Positions 46,230 to 55,000 of a stretch of DNA of 64,000 bases are shown here, one piece after another. A model generated the notes under the pieces. It was not told the DNA's origin. It did not search any database and saw only the letters and a list, made by a program, of their open reading frames with translations. Origin of the DNA: Priestia megaterium (lineage in GTDB: Bacteria; Bacillota; Bacilli; Bacillales; Bacillaceae_H); assembly GCA_008180335.1 (NCBI GenBank), contig VTEF01000005.1, positions 248,001 through 312,000 on the forward strand, in the 5' to 3' direction. Position 1 is the first letter of the stretch. Every line of letters begins with the position of its first letter. Both the position numbers and the translations under genes were made by a program.

Positions 46230-48077
46230 TTATTCAGCAATTTGAATGTTATTGTGGGTAAACCAGACATGAATTTGTGCTAAATGTGCTAATAGCTGTG
46301 GTCCTGTCATTAGTTGACCAAACCACGGTACTTTGAAATCTTCTCCATCCGACTCAATGATAGCGGCTAATTGTTTCTGATTGAAGAATTCATGAAGTGG
46401 TGAATTTCGATCTTGAAGCAAAGATTCAAGCCATATTTTGACCGCTCGTGTATAAGCGGGATTATGTGTTTTTGGATAAGGACTTTTCTTGCGGTACAGC
46501 ACATCGTGCGGCAAGACACCTTCTAATGCCTTACGCAAAATTCCTTTTTCTTTATTTCCTACCATTTTCATTTCCCACGGTATGTTCCATGCATATTCCA
46601 CTAAGCGATGATCTGCAAACGGTACACGTACTTCTAAGCTAGCTCCCATACTCATGCGGTCTTTGCGATCAAGAAGAGTTGTCATAAACCAAATCATATT
46701 TAAATAGAATAGTTTACGGCGTTGACTATCTTCTGCTGATTCTTCTTCTAGGACCGGAACTTCCTGAATGGTTTCCTCATAACGCGCTCGAACATATTCT
46801 TGTAGCTTTAACTTCCGCTTCCATGAATCTTGTAATAAATCAATACGCCCTTCTAATGAACGCATCCATGGAAACGTATCAGCTTGCAAATCGTGCTGAC
46901 GGCGGAACCATGGATAACCTCCAAAGATTTCATCCGCACATTCACCCGATAACCCAACAACAAAATTTGTCTTTATTTCACGGCAAAACCATAGTAAAGA
47001 TGAATCAACATCAGCCATTCCAGGTAAATCGCGTACCACTACTGCTTCTGTTAAGTGTTGCACAAGGTCTCCCGTCGAAATAACACATCGGTGATGCCGT
47101 GTTTGAAATGTATCAGACATCAATTGGATGTAAGCATTATCTGAATTTGGCTGAAATTCATTAGCTTTAAAAAACTTATCATTATCTTCATAATCAATTG
47201 AATACGTATGAAGTTGCCCTTTTCCTGTTTCTTTAAATGAATTAGCTGCAATTGCTGTAATCGCGCTTGAATCTACACCGCCTGATAAGAATGTACATAC
47301 CGGTACATCCGATACGAGCTGTCTTACAATTGCATCCTCAACAAGAAACTTTATCTTTTCCGTCGTTTCTGCTAATGAGTCCGTATGCTTTTCACTTTTT
47401 ACATTCCAATAACGCCATACCTTTAATCCGTCACGGCTAAAAGTTAATGCATGTGCTGGCCTTAATTCATCTATTCCTTTAAATACACCATGTCCTGGAG
47501 ATCTTGATGGTCCTAACCCAAAAATCTCCGCTAATCCATCTAATCCAATTTCAGCTTTTACTTCTGGATGCGCCAAGATGGCCTTTATCTCAGAAGCAAA
47601 TTGAATGCCTCCATCATACGTGCGGTAAAATAGCGGCTTTACTCCTAAACGATCACGTGCAATAAACAATTTTTCATTTGCGGAATCCCAAATTGCAAAT
47701 GAAAAGATTCCATTGAAATAATGGACGCACGATTCTTTCCATTCCATATAAGATGTTAATAGAACTTCTGTATCTGAATGCCCTTGAAACTGATATCCGC
47801 GTTTAATTAATTCTTTTCGGATATCTTCTGTGTTGTATAATTCACCGTTATAACAGACCGTATAAAATTGTTGGTTTTTCTCTCTTGTCATCGGTTGCTT
47901 TCCACACTTTGGATCTATGACGACAAGACGTTTATGACCAAATGCAACATGTTGTTTTACCCATACATTTGTATCATCAGGACCTCTTTTCGACAGCGTT
48001 TCAACCATTTTAGTCACTGTTTCTCGCTCGTTTATTAGAGCCCGTTTTAGATCAACCCAACCCGTTATGCCACACAT
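46230..48077 (-). CDS. asnO: Asparagine synthetase (glutamine-hydrolysing), AsnO type
   Basis: A 615-residue class II enzyme. Cys2 of MCGITGWVD is the glutaminase nucleophile, RGPDD and YNGELYN follow, and the synthetase half has the ATP PP-loop FLSGGVDSSAI near residue 265. It converts aspartate to asparagine using glutamine. B. subtilis AsnO (YisO) is sporulation-linked, and the same neighbours (yisN, yisL, gerP) occur here, supporting that paralogue name over AsnB. AAAGGATG lies eight to ten bases before the ATG. It is monocistronic. Confidence 0.91.
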   Translation of the reverse strand: MCGITGWVDLKRALINERETVTKMVETLSKRGPDDTNVWVKQHVAFGHKRLVVIDPKCGKQPMTREKNQQFYTVCYNGELYNTEDIRKELIKRGYQFQGHSDTEVLLTSYMEWKESCVHYFNGIFSFAIWDSANEKLFIARDRLGVKPLFYRTYDGGIQFASEIKAILAHPEVKAEIGLDGLAEIFGLGPSRSPGHGVFKGIDELRPAHALTFSRDGLKVWRYWNVKSEKHTDSLAETTEKIKFLVEDAIVRQLVSDVPVCTFLSGGVDSSAITAIAANSFKETGKGQLHTYSIDYEDNDKFFKANEFQPNSDNAYIQLMSDTFQTRHHRCVISTGDLVQHLTEAVVVRDLPGMADVDSSLLWFCREIKTNFVVGLSGECADEIFGGYPWFRRQHDLQADTFPWMRSLEGRIDLLQDSWKRKLKLQEYVRARYEETIQEVPVLEEESAEDSQRRKLFYLNMIWFMTTLLDRKDRMSMGASLEVRVPFADHRLVEYAWNIPWEMKMVGNKEKGILRKALEGVLPHDVLYRKKSPYPKTHNPAYTRAVKIWLESLLQDRNSPLHEFFNQKQLAAIIESDGEDFKVPWFGQLMTGPQLLAHLAQIHVWFTHNNIQIAE

Positions 48078-48255
48078 CGTTTTATCATCCTTTCTATCAT
48101 CACGCTCTTTGTTACGAATGAAATAATGTCATTGTATGCATATAATTGTGACAGTTGATTTGTCCGGCGATTTTATTTTGAATTATTTGAGTTATAAACA
48201 AGGGTATTTTGGGCAATAAAAAAGTATGGATATTTTTTACACGGAGGTTTTTACT

Positions 48256-48816
48256 ATGAATAAGTATTCTAAACAACACGCCTTAAAAGAACAGCCCCGC
48301 TCCTTCGTGACTGGTACTGTAGAATGCATCGATTCTGAATGGATTTTTTTCGAAGATGATAATGATGAAGCGTCAATGTTGAACGATATTGTTAATGACT
48401 CATTAGAACTTTTAATTGATACAAAATGGGAAAAAGCGATGATTGTTGAGAATCATCAATTAAAAACTCCTAACGGTACTTATTCACTAAGGAATGGGGA
48501 TAAATTAAGAGTTACAAAGAAACTGCCATATGCATACGAACAGTTACTATACTCGCTCACTAAAGAAGCATTCTTAGCACTTACTAATCATTTAAACTCT
48601 TTGCAAATCTCTTTATATGATTGTATTTACTGTCATAACACATTATGTTTTTTACCTTCAGGCAGCGATATAAAAGGGGCAAATTTTATTATTTATGACA
48701 ATGAAGAACAAATTTGTGCTGTGCAGCACCTTTTTGAACGTGGAAAACATACGGTTGATCGATTTGAGTATACGCTAAGTAACGGGGAAAGATCATTGGA
48801 CATTCTTTTACATTAA
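48256..48816 (+). CDS. yisN: YisN-like DUF2777 protein
   Basis: A 186-residue soluble protein of the DUF2777 family, with no catalytic motif that I can identify. CIYCHNTLCFL has two cysteines two residues apart. The open frame begins ten codons upstream, but GGAGG eight bases before the ATG at 48256 marks the start. It diverges from asnO and converges on yisL, as in B. subtilis. Function unknown. Confidence 0.75.
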   Translation: MNKYSKQHALKEQPRSFVTGTVECIDSEWIFFEDDNDEASMLNDIVNDSLELLIDTKWEKAMIVENHQLKTPNGTYSLRNGDKLRVTKKLPYAYEQLLYSLTKEAFLALTNHLNSLQISLYDCIYCHNTLCFLPSGSDIKGANFIIYDNEEQICAVQHLFERGKHTVDRFEYTLSNGERSLDILLH

Positions 48817-48850
48817 AAAGGTTACTCTTTAAAAGAGCAACCTTTTTATT
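48814..48850. terminator. Bidirectional terminator yisN/yisL
   Basis: AAAAAGGTT.CTCTT and AAGAG.AACCTTTTT pair around a short loop, with T runs on both strands. Confidence 0.92.
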
Positions 48851-49191
48851 TATCCAAGAACAACGTATCCGTAATAAAATACCAATACAAGTGAAATCAC
48901 TAAAAGCACCCATGCACCACCGGTATTCTTTCCTTTCTTGCTACGAACCAAGACCATTTCCATACCAGCAATAACTAAGAGACCAGCTAAACCTTTAATT
49001 AATGCCTGTCCTTGGAAGCTGTACCACGCTGCTAATAAATGAGCTCCCGAAAGTAACACGAGTACATAAAACAGACGAGTAATCATATGTACAATTTTTT
49101 GTCCTTTTGGCTTTCCTGAACGCGACAGGACTAGAGATACTACAAATGCAATTAATAACAATGACCATAATGTAACGTGTAAATGAATCAT
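48850..49191 (-). CDS. yisL: YisL-family (UPF0344) membrane protein
   Basis: A 113-residue protein with four predicted membrane helices, matching UPF0344/YisL: MIHLHVTLWSLLLIAFVV, a basic linker SGKPKGQKIVHMITRLFY, and GLLVIAGMEMVLVRSKKGK. Role unknown. AAGGAG is about nine bases before the ATG at 49191; the frame extends seven codons further upstream without another ribosome site. It sits between yisN and gerP as in B. subtilis. Confidence 0.83.
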   Translation of the reverse strand: MIHLHVTLWSLLLIAFVVSLVLSRSGKPKGQKIVHMITRLFYVLVLLSGAHLLAAWYSFQGQALIKGLAGLLVIAGMEMVLVRSKKGKNTGGAWVLLVISLVLVFYYGYVVLG

Positions 49192-49550
49192 TTTTTCCAC
49201 TCCTTCCCACAAATATCATACCATGAAATATTTACCCTCACCAATAAAGATCAATCAAGATCTTTCTTCTTATAAATTAATTTTTTCCATGTTATCGCAT
49301 CTCCTTTGCAATTTCACAATCTCCTCCCGTTTATAAGTAATTGCTTAATACATGGGATAGCGGCACCATTTATTGCATACATATCTATATACTCTTTCTG
49401 CTCATAACTCTCCATCGCGATAACAGATAAATCTAAAGAGATTAATATGCTTTTTCTTTAGTCCTATCTAAGTTACTTTAAATACATCATTCACCTTTTA
49501 GTTTAAGTATCATACCATGATACTAGACTATTAAAAAAGGGTGTTTGCCT
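49192..49550. other. Divergent intergenic region yisL/gerPA
   Basis: B. subtilis carries yisI-K between these genes; here only a gerP promoter candidate (49492-49519) and AT-rich sequence remain. A 33-codon minus-strand frame (49314-49415) lacks a ribosome site and the Spo0E signature SQxLD, so it is not called. Confidence 0.5.
49492..49519 (+). promoter_or_regulatory. Sigma-K-like promoter of gerPA
   Basis: CACC (49492-49495), a 15-base spacer and CATACCATG (49511-49519) approximate the sigma-K pattern mACm-N16-CATANNNTA, as expected for the late mother-cell gerP operon. Confidence 0.5.
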
Positions 49551-49772
49551 ATGCCAGCCATTGTCGGTGTTGTTAATGTCAATAGTGTCAGTTCCGCTAG
49601 CATACTTCATATAGGGGACGTGTATACAATCGCTCCTATCTCAACCGCTAAAACATTTGCTGGGGCAGGTTCTTTTAACACTGGAGACGGCTTATATATT
49701 GTGAATCAGCAAAGCTCAACGAATACACAAGATAGTGATGCAAATGATCAAAACATTGCAGCTAACGCATAG
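49551..49772 (+). CDS. gerPA: Spore germination protein GerPA
   Basis: A 73-residue member of the GerPA/GerPF family (MPAIVGVVNVNSV start, then HIGDVYTIAPISTAKTFAGAGSFNTGDG). gerP mutants of Bacillus have coats poorly permeable to germinants, so the products probably form a channel or scaffold in the coat. A TTG two codons upstream is in frame, but AAAGGGTG seven bases before the ATG at 49551 is decisive. It is the first gene of gerPABCDEF and shares its ending pattern (NIAANA/NNVANA) with gerPF. Confidence 0.93.
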   Translation: MPAIVGVVNVNSVSSASILHIGDVYTIAPISTAKTFAGAGSFNTGDGLYIVNQQSSTNTQDSDANDQNIAANA

Positions 49773-49819
49773 ACTATGACTAACAATTTCTCCTAAAAAT
49801 CAATAAACGGAGGGTGATT

Positions 49820-50098
49820 ATGAACTTCTATGTAAACCAAAGCATTTGTATTCAAAGCTTAAAAGTAAGTGCAGTGAATAATTCATCTGTTTTACAAATC
49901 GGGAGTGCGGGGATTATAAAACCAAACTCTAATTTATTTAATACCGGCGGTTTTACGGAAGCCGCCCCTCTTGAAACAAAGAAAGGGATTTTAGGTTCTA
50001 TCTCACCAACTACCTTTACCCCTTACATTACACAATCTCCGGCTGTTCCTGCCCCCTTTTCACAGTCCTTAACGCCGCCTGTTCGCACGAACAACTGA
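49820..50098 (+). CDS. gerPB: Spore germination protein GerPB
   Basis: A 92-residue protein (MNFYVNQSICIQSLKVSAVNN start) with LQIGSAGIIKPNSNLFNTGGF and a Pro-rich C-terminus. It shares the SSVLQIG element with other GerP proteins. GGAGGGTG lies five bases before the ATG at 49820; an earlier in-frame codon is inside that site. It is second in the operon, 47 bases after gerPA. Its role in coat permeability is inferred from gerP genetics in other bacilli. Confidence 0.92.
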   Translation: MNFYVNQSICIQSLKVSAVNNSSVLQIGSAGIIKPNSNLFNTGGFTEAAPLETKKGILGSISPTTFTPYITQSPAVPAPFSQSLTPPVRTNN

Positions 50099-50192
50099 CA
50101 TGTTGCTTCACTATTCACCATATGTATAAACATACTTATTTTTTTCTCTTACTTATAGTAGAAAACAGATATGGTGAAAGAAGGTGAACAAT

Positions 50193-50834
50193 ATGGATTA
50201 TCTGCAACAAATGCATCAATACATTCAGCAATTATCTATGCGTGTTGCGATGTTAGAAGAAACCGTACAACAAATGACAGAGAAAATTAAAGAGTTAGAA
50301 GAAGTGAACCCTATTCAAATTGACAAAATTGAATATAAATTTGAACAACTAAAAATTGACTCTTTAGATGGAACATTAAATATTGGATTAAACCCGCTGA
50401 CACCGGATAATTTAGAAGATATCATTATTAACAATCAGACGCCAGAAGTCACCTTTCCCCAGCCCGGTCCGCAAAACCCTAGCTTAAAACCGCTAGATCG
50501 CACAGTTCAGATGGGGTGGATTCGGGACATTCATGAGACAATTGTTCAAGAATTAGACATTCATGGACAGTCTATGGTCCAGCATGTATTAGATGAACGT
50601 TCCATGACCATTGACGATGCTTATTATGATTTTATATTAGAAGACGTGAAAAAACAGTTAGAGCAACGAATTACGTTTTACGTTGAGCAAGTAAAGCCCG
50701 ATGAGATGGAACAAAACTTTGACGCCATTAAGCCGCAAATTATTCAAAAAATTTATGAAGATATGAAAAAAGGAATTGATGCGTTTTTAACTTATTTGCC
50801 TGATTCATTAAAGAAAGGTGGTCATACTTCATGA
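50193..50834 (+). CDS. gerPC: Spore germination protein GerPC
   Basis: A 213-residue, mostly helical acidic protein. Residues 1-45 form a coiled coil (LQQMHQYIQQLSMRVAMLEE), then IDSLDGTLNIGLNPLTP, followed by a charged helical C-terminus. It is the only large GerP protein and is thought to scaffold the small ones. GAAGGTGA precedes the ATG at 50193. Its stop overlaps gerPD (ATGA), so translation is coupled. Confidence 0.92.
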   Translation: MDYLQQMHQYIQQLSMRVAMLEETVQQMTEKIKELEEVNPIQIDKIEYKFEQLKIDSLDGTLNIGLNPLTPDNLEDIIINNQTPEVTFPQPGPQNPSLKPLDRTVQMGWIRDIHETIVQELDIHGQSMVQHVLDERSMTIDDAYYDFILEDVKKQLEQRITFYVEQVKPDEMEQNFDAIKPQIIQKIYEDMKKGIDAFLTYLPDSLKKGGHTS

Positions 50835-51007
50835 ACTATACGGTTGTAAACCGTGAATTACTCGTAGGAGATGTTCAAATTACAGGTGTATCTTCCTCTT
50901 CATTGTTTTTAATCGGTGATGCTCAGTATATTAATCTATCTGCTACATTTGATACACCTGCTGAGTCGCTTATTATTGGCCCTTTCGTTCCGTTATCTCT
51001 TTCATAA
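50831..51007 (+). CDS. gerPD: Spore germination protein GerPD
   Basis: A 58-residue protein (MNYTVVNRELLVGDVQITGV start) with the GerP element SSSSLFLIGDAQ and a short hydrophobic C-terminus. Its ATG overlaps the gerPC stop codon, and the ribosome site GAAAGGTGG lies in the gerPC 3' end. It ends 13 bases before gerPE, whose site AAAGGAG begins right at its stop. Confidence 0.9.
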   Translation: MNYTVVNRELLVGDVQITGVSSSSLFLIGDAQYINLSATFDTPAESLIIGPFVPLSLS

Positions 51008-51020
51008 AGGAGTTTTTATT

Positions 51021-51458
51021 ATGTTATCTCGCACCTCACATGTTCAATATATTGAAATAAATTCTCTATTGTCGTGTTCACTCTGTCAAATTGGTGATTC
51101 AACGCATATGTCTTTGTTAACACGAGCACTAGCTGTAAAACGTGAATATCCTCTTTTTTACGGCAGAGAAGGTGATTTTGATGATTATGTTATTTTTAGT
51201 GAACCGATTCCCCAAGCTGCGATGGAACCGATTAATATGCGTGTGACAAATGAAATTCCAATGATTCACGTAAATCGCATTGATGTTACTGGCTGTTCAT
51301 TTTCCTCAGTTGTTCACGTTGGCTCTACATGCGTTGTATATGCTGAATCACGAGTGAAGCATATTCGTCAACTCCAAGGAGATCAGCCTCAAATCGAAAA
51401 AACAAGCCTTGAAAAACAATTGGCTTCAAGCTTAAACACAAGTCAGCTACTTAGTTAA
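51021..51458 (+). CDS. gerPE: Spore germination protein GerPE
   Basis: A 145-residue protein (MLSRTSHVQYIEINSLLSCS start). It has two short GerP-like elements, SCSLCQIGDSTHMS and TGCSFSSVVHVGSTCVVYAESRVKHIRQLQ. The open frame starts 35 codons upstream, inside gerPD in another frame, but AAAGGAG eight bases before the ATG at 51021 is decisive. It is followed by a candidate sigma-K promoter for gerPF beginning on its last base. Confidence 0.92.
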   Translation: MLSRTSHVQYIEINSLLSCSLCQIGDSTHMSLLTRALAVKREYPLFYGREGDFDDYVIFSEPIPQAAMEPINMRVTNEIPMIHVNRIDVTGCSFSSVVHVGSTCVVYAESRVKHIRQLQGDQPQIEKTSLEKQLASSLNTSQLLS

Positions 51459-51484
51459 CGTTTATCATAATCTGTCATATACTA
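51458..51484 (+). promoter_or_regulatory. Sigma-K-like promoter for gerPF
   Basis: AC (51458-51459), exactly 16 bases, and CATATACTA (51476-51484) fully match AC-N16-CATANNNTA. It lies in the 59-base gerPE-gerPF gap, 33 bases before the gerPF ATG. Confidence 0.6.
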
Positions 51485-51517
51485 AACTAACATCACGATA
51501 AAAAGGGTGTGTATGCG

Positions 51518-51736
51518 ATGCCAGCTTTAATAGGACCCGTCAGCATTGCGAATGTCGGGGGAGGAATCGTCACATTTGGGGATACGTTTTATGTATCACC
51601 TAAAAGTACAGGTAAATCAGCTACAGGTGCCGGATCAGTTAATACAGGAAATTTCATTAATACAAACTCAGGTATTTCTGGAACAAATACACTAGACCCA
51701 GATTTAGCTGATCAAAACAACGTTGCGAATGCATAA
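51518..51736 (+). CDS. gerPF: Spore germination protein GerPF
   Basis: A 72-residue GerPA/GerPF-family protein (MPALIGPVSIANVGGG start, then FGDTFYVSPKSTGKSATGAGSVNTGNF). It ends DQNNVANA, echoing GerPA's DQNIAANA, which supports duplication of one ancestral gene at the two ends of the operon. AAAAGGGTG lies about ten bases before the ATG at 51518. It may be read both from the operon and from its own sigma-K-like promoter, and it ends at a strong terminator. Confidence 0.93.
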   Translation: MPALIGPVSIANVGGGIVTFGDTFYVSPKSTGKSATGAGSVNTGNFINTNSGISGTNTLDPDLADQNNVANA

Positions 51737-51768
51737 AAACTTCACTCTCATAACGAGAGTGAAGTTTT
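51735..51768. terminator. Bidirectional terminator gerP/hlpB
   Basis: AAAAACTTCACTCT and AGAGTGAAGTTTTT form a 14-bp stem around a 6-nt loop, T-rich on both strands. Confidence 0.93.
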
Positions 51769-52073
51769 TATCGTTTTTTCCGTTTATTTGCTTTCTTAAT
51801 TTTCGGTAGTTTAGAAGAAGGCTGTTTTCGAATCCATTTAATAAATGAACTCAGCTTTAAATCAGCTTGTAAACTTTGAATTGTATTTAAGCGAATAGCT
51901 AACTCTTCATTCGTATATAAAGCATGAATTTGGTTGTGGCATGGAATACAAAGAGTTGCCGTCGGCTCAAATGTTCCGCTCATTTCTTTAGGTGTTCAAT
52001 GATGAATGGTCGTTAACACTCCTTCTCTTCCACATAATTCGCACGTTCCAATTCGTTGTTCTTTACTTTTCAC
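51768..52073 (-). pseudogene. hlpB: hlpB, HNH-nuclease-like gene interrupted by an in-frame TGA
   Basis: The full frame runs from a GTG at 52073, 18 bases past sbcC, to the stop at 51768, about 101 residues, the size expected of HlpB. The first part gives TCELCGREGVLTTIHH, then TGA (51996-51998), and the same frame resumes TPKEMSGTF-PTATLCIPCHNQIHAL. Thus CxxC, HH and CxxCH of an HNH/zinc fold are all present, with only the codon after HH replaced (Leu expected in relatives). The downstream ATG has no ribosome site. B. subtilis HlpB ends the addAB-sbcDC operon and aids DNA repair. A point mutation or sequencing error is likely. Confidence 0.8.
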
Positions 52074-52090
52074 CTTCTGTGCAACCTTTC

Positions 52091-55000
52091 TTATAATGTT
52101 TCAACTGTGACTTGTGTACCTCGCCCAGATGCTTCAGCAGGCTGAACAATTAACCTTCTTGGAAGACGAGCACGAAGCTCTTGAACATGGCTAATTACAC
52201 CGATAGACAAGCTATTTGATTGCAACTTTTCAAGTGCGGTCACAACAGTATCCAACAACTCACCATCAAGTGTCCCAAATCCTTCATCTAAAAAGAAGAA
52301 TTGAAGCGGATATTCACCTCGTAATTGAATTTGTGCTGAAAGTGATAAAGCAAGAGCAAGCGATGTTAAGAATGTTTCACCACCTGATAAGGTTGAAACT
52401 GGCCTTTTCACTCCTCCATTTGCATCATCCCGCATAATGAACCCGCCTTGTGAATCCACTTCAATGGCATAGCGCTGACGAGTCAGTGCAGCTAATCGCT
52501 CTGAGGCATGACGGCTAATCGACATTAACTGCTCTTCTGCAATATATTCTACAAAGGTATTGCCTTTAAATATCGTTTGTAACTTTTGGTAATGTTCAAA
52601 TAAAGCAAATTTTTCAAGCCGCTCGCTTTCTAATACTTGAAAACGCTCATGCCGTTTATGAATTTCTGTCACTGTTTGTTGAGCAGCTCCTTTTAATTCA
52701 TTTGCTTCTTTAACAGCAGCTCGCATGCTAATTAATAATTCCTTGGTTTCTTCCCATTGCTGTTCGCTAATTGCTTGGCCATTTAATTGTTGATCAAGCT
52801 TTTGAATTGAAACTTGAGTCTGTTTTAGATTATCCAAAAATTGCTGAATCGTTTCATCCAATAATTTCATTTGAGATGGTGAAAGAATCGCTTGCTTTAC
52901 TTCATCCGTATCGGCAAAGAGCGAGTTTTGTAACATCATTGTCCATTGTTCAGCCATTTGATTAAAACGTGAAGTGATGTCTCGGAGCGATTCAACAGCC
53001 GCCTTTTCTTCCGTTTCTACTGTTTGATAATTGCTTTGAATTTCTTTCCACTTTTCATATGATTTCTGCTCATCATCTTCGAGCTGTTCAAGCTTAGCTA
53101 CTACTTCGTTGAGCATCTCGGCAATATTACCATCTCCAACAAATTGAAGAAGCTGTTCTTTCTGTTCATTTACTAGTATTTTTTCATTTTCAATGGTTGT
53201 TTGAAGCTGAACTTCTTCACGGACTTTTTGATCATATTGATCTTTTAACTGTTCAATAGCTTTTTGCTGCTGCTCAAAATACTGATAGCTCTTATCAATT
53301 CTTTCCTTTAAGGTTTGTTCTTTTACTGCCCGAGCCTTTATCTCTTTTTGAACAGAAGAAATTGTCTCAAAAGAAAAGCCTGGATAGCGGGTGTGCCAGT
53401 TTTCTTTTTTATGAGTTAGTTGCTCTGTTTCACTTAAAATAGTAGCCTGTGTATCCTTTAGTTCTTTCTCATAATAATTTGATTTAAATATTAACTCTTC
53501 AATTCGCCGAGCCATTTCTTTCACTTCTGCTAGCATTTGTTGTTGATAATCATGAGCTTCAAGAAAATCTTGGTGAAGAGCTTTTAATTCCACTTTTACT
53601 TTTTGGCTATATGCGATAATATCAGCTGAATGAATATTTTCAAATTGTTCGACTGCGGTTTCATGATGATTGATTTGTGAAAGTGAAGGCACGGCCTCAA
53701 CTAATGGTTTTGTCAATTGCTCAAGCTGCAATTTTAACGATGAATACTGATATTTTTGTTCTTTTAATGTGCTAATTTCAGCTTCTAGCTTCGTTAGTTC
53801 TTCATCTAAATTGTCAAACTCTACTTGATTTGCTGAAATAGGGTTCGGATGTTCTAGTGCGCCACATACAGGGCATCTCTCACCCTCTGTTAGCTCACGA
53901 GCTAATTGCTGGGCTAACAGCTTCGTTTGCTGTTCCCGCTGATGATTTCGCAAGTTCTTTGTAATTTGTTCAGAAGCGACAAATAATTGTTCAAATTCCT
54001 TTTCGCGCTCACAGACCGTATCATACACGTGTTGAATACAGCCAAGCAAATTCACTGCTTTTTCTTCATATACTTCTTGCTTTTTCTTTTCTTTTTCTAG
54101 CATCTGCTTAATGTTAGTAAGCTCTGTTTCTTTCTCAGTTTGTTTCTTTATCTCTTCGTCTACTTTTTGGCGGTCATGATGCCAGTTTTCATATTCACGA
54201 AAGGCATTGGAAACAAGATCACGGTCTGCTTCTTTTACTTCAATTTGCTGCAGTTCCTTTTTTAGATTTTGCTGCAAACTTACTGCTCGATGATACTGCT
54301 GATTAGCTTCCTTGAGTTTTTGCTCTTTCTCTTGCATCTCCTTAGTAATCAATAGGTGCTGCTGCTCATTTTTTTTAAGACGCATTTCTTGTTCTTTCAC
54401 TTTTTTCTCTAGCTCTTTTGCTTGCTGCAGCTGCTCTTTACGCACAACAAGTTTTGGTTGCTGTTCATTTTTTGCAGCTCTTGCTTCTTCATATTGCTGA
54501 CTAGAAGCTGTATGTTGCACTTTCATCTGCTCAAGTTGTTTTTGCAACAATTCGACTTTTTTTTCATAAGATTGCTTCTGAAATTTGGCTTGTTCAAACG
54601 TTTCAAGATAAGGAATCAGCTTATCAGCTTGTTCTGCTTTTGCCAGCTTCTGTTGTTGTGCGTTTATTTCAACCTGTTGTTGCTGTAATTGCGTTAGCTT
54701 CTCTTCTAGAGCTAGCTTTTCTATTTGTGATTCCCATATCTTCGTCTGCTTTTCATATACTTGTTCAACATCTGTTAATTCACGCTCTCGTTTTTGCAGT
54801 AACGTCACGCTCTCTTGTAAAGCTTGCTCTGCTTCTTTTACTTTTTCAGCAGATGCTTCGCCAAGTCCAATTTGTTCAGCTTGAATTTTTTCAATCTCAT
54901 TTTTCAACCGCTGAACATGATCACGGATTTTTTTATTTAATCGGTCACCATATTGTTCCAGGTTAAACAAACGTTGTAACATTTGACGGCGTTCTGTGCC

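Noticed and set aside
49314-49415. 33-codon minus-strand frame in the yisL-gerPA gap, at the place where B. subtilis has a Spo0E-type gene
   Set aside because: No Shine-Dalgarno and no Spo0E signature; product not recognisable.
51996-51998. TGA in hlpB considered as selenocysteine
   Set aside because: Relatives appear to carry Leu here rather than Cys, and no selenoprotein machinery or SECIS-like element is seen.
54312-54966. Plus-strand open frames inside sbcC (hydrophobic-looking products)
   Set aside because: They mirror Gln/Glu-rich coiled-coil codons on the other strand; no ribosome site or start context.
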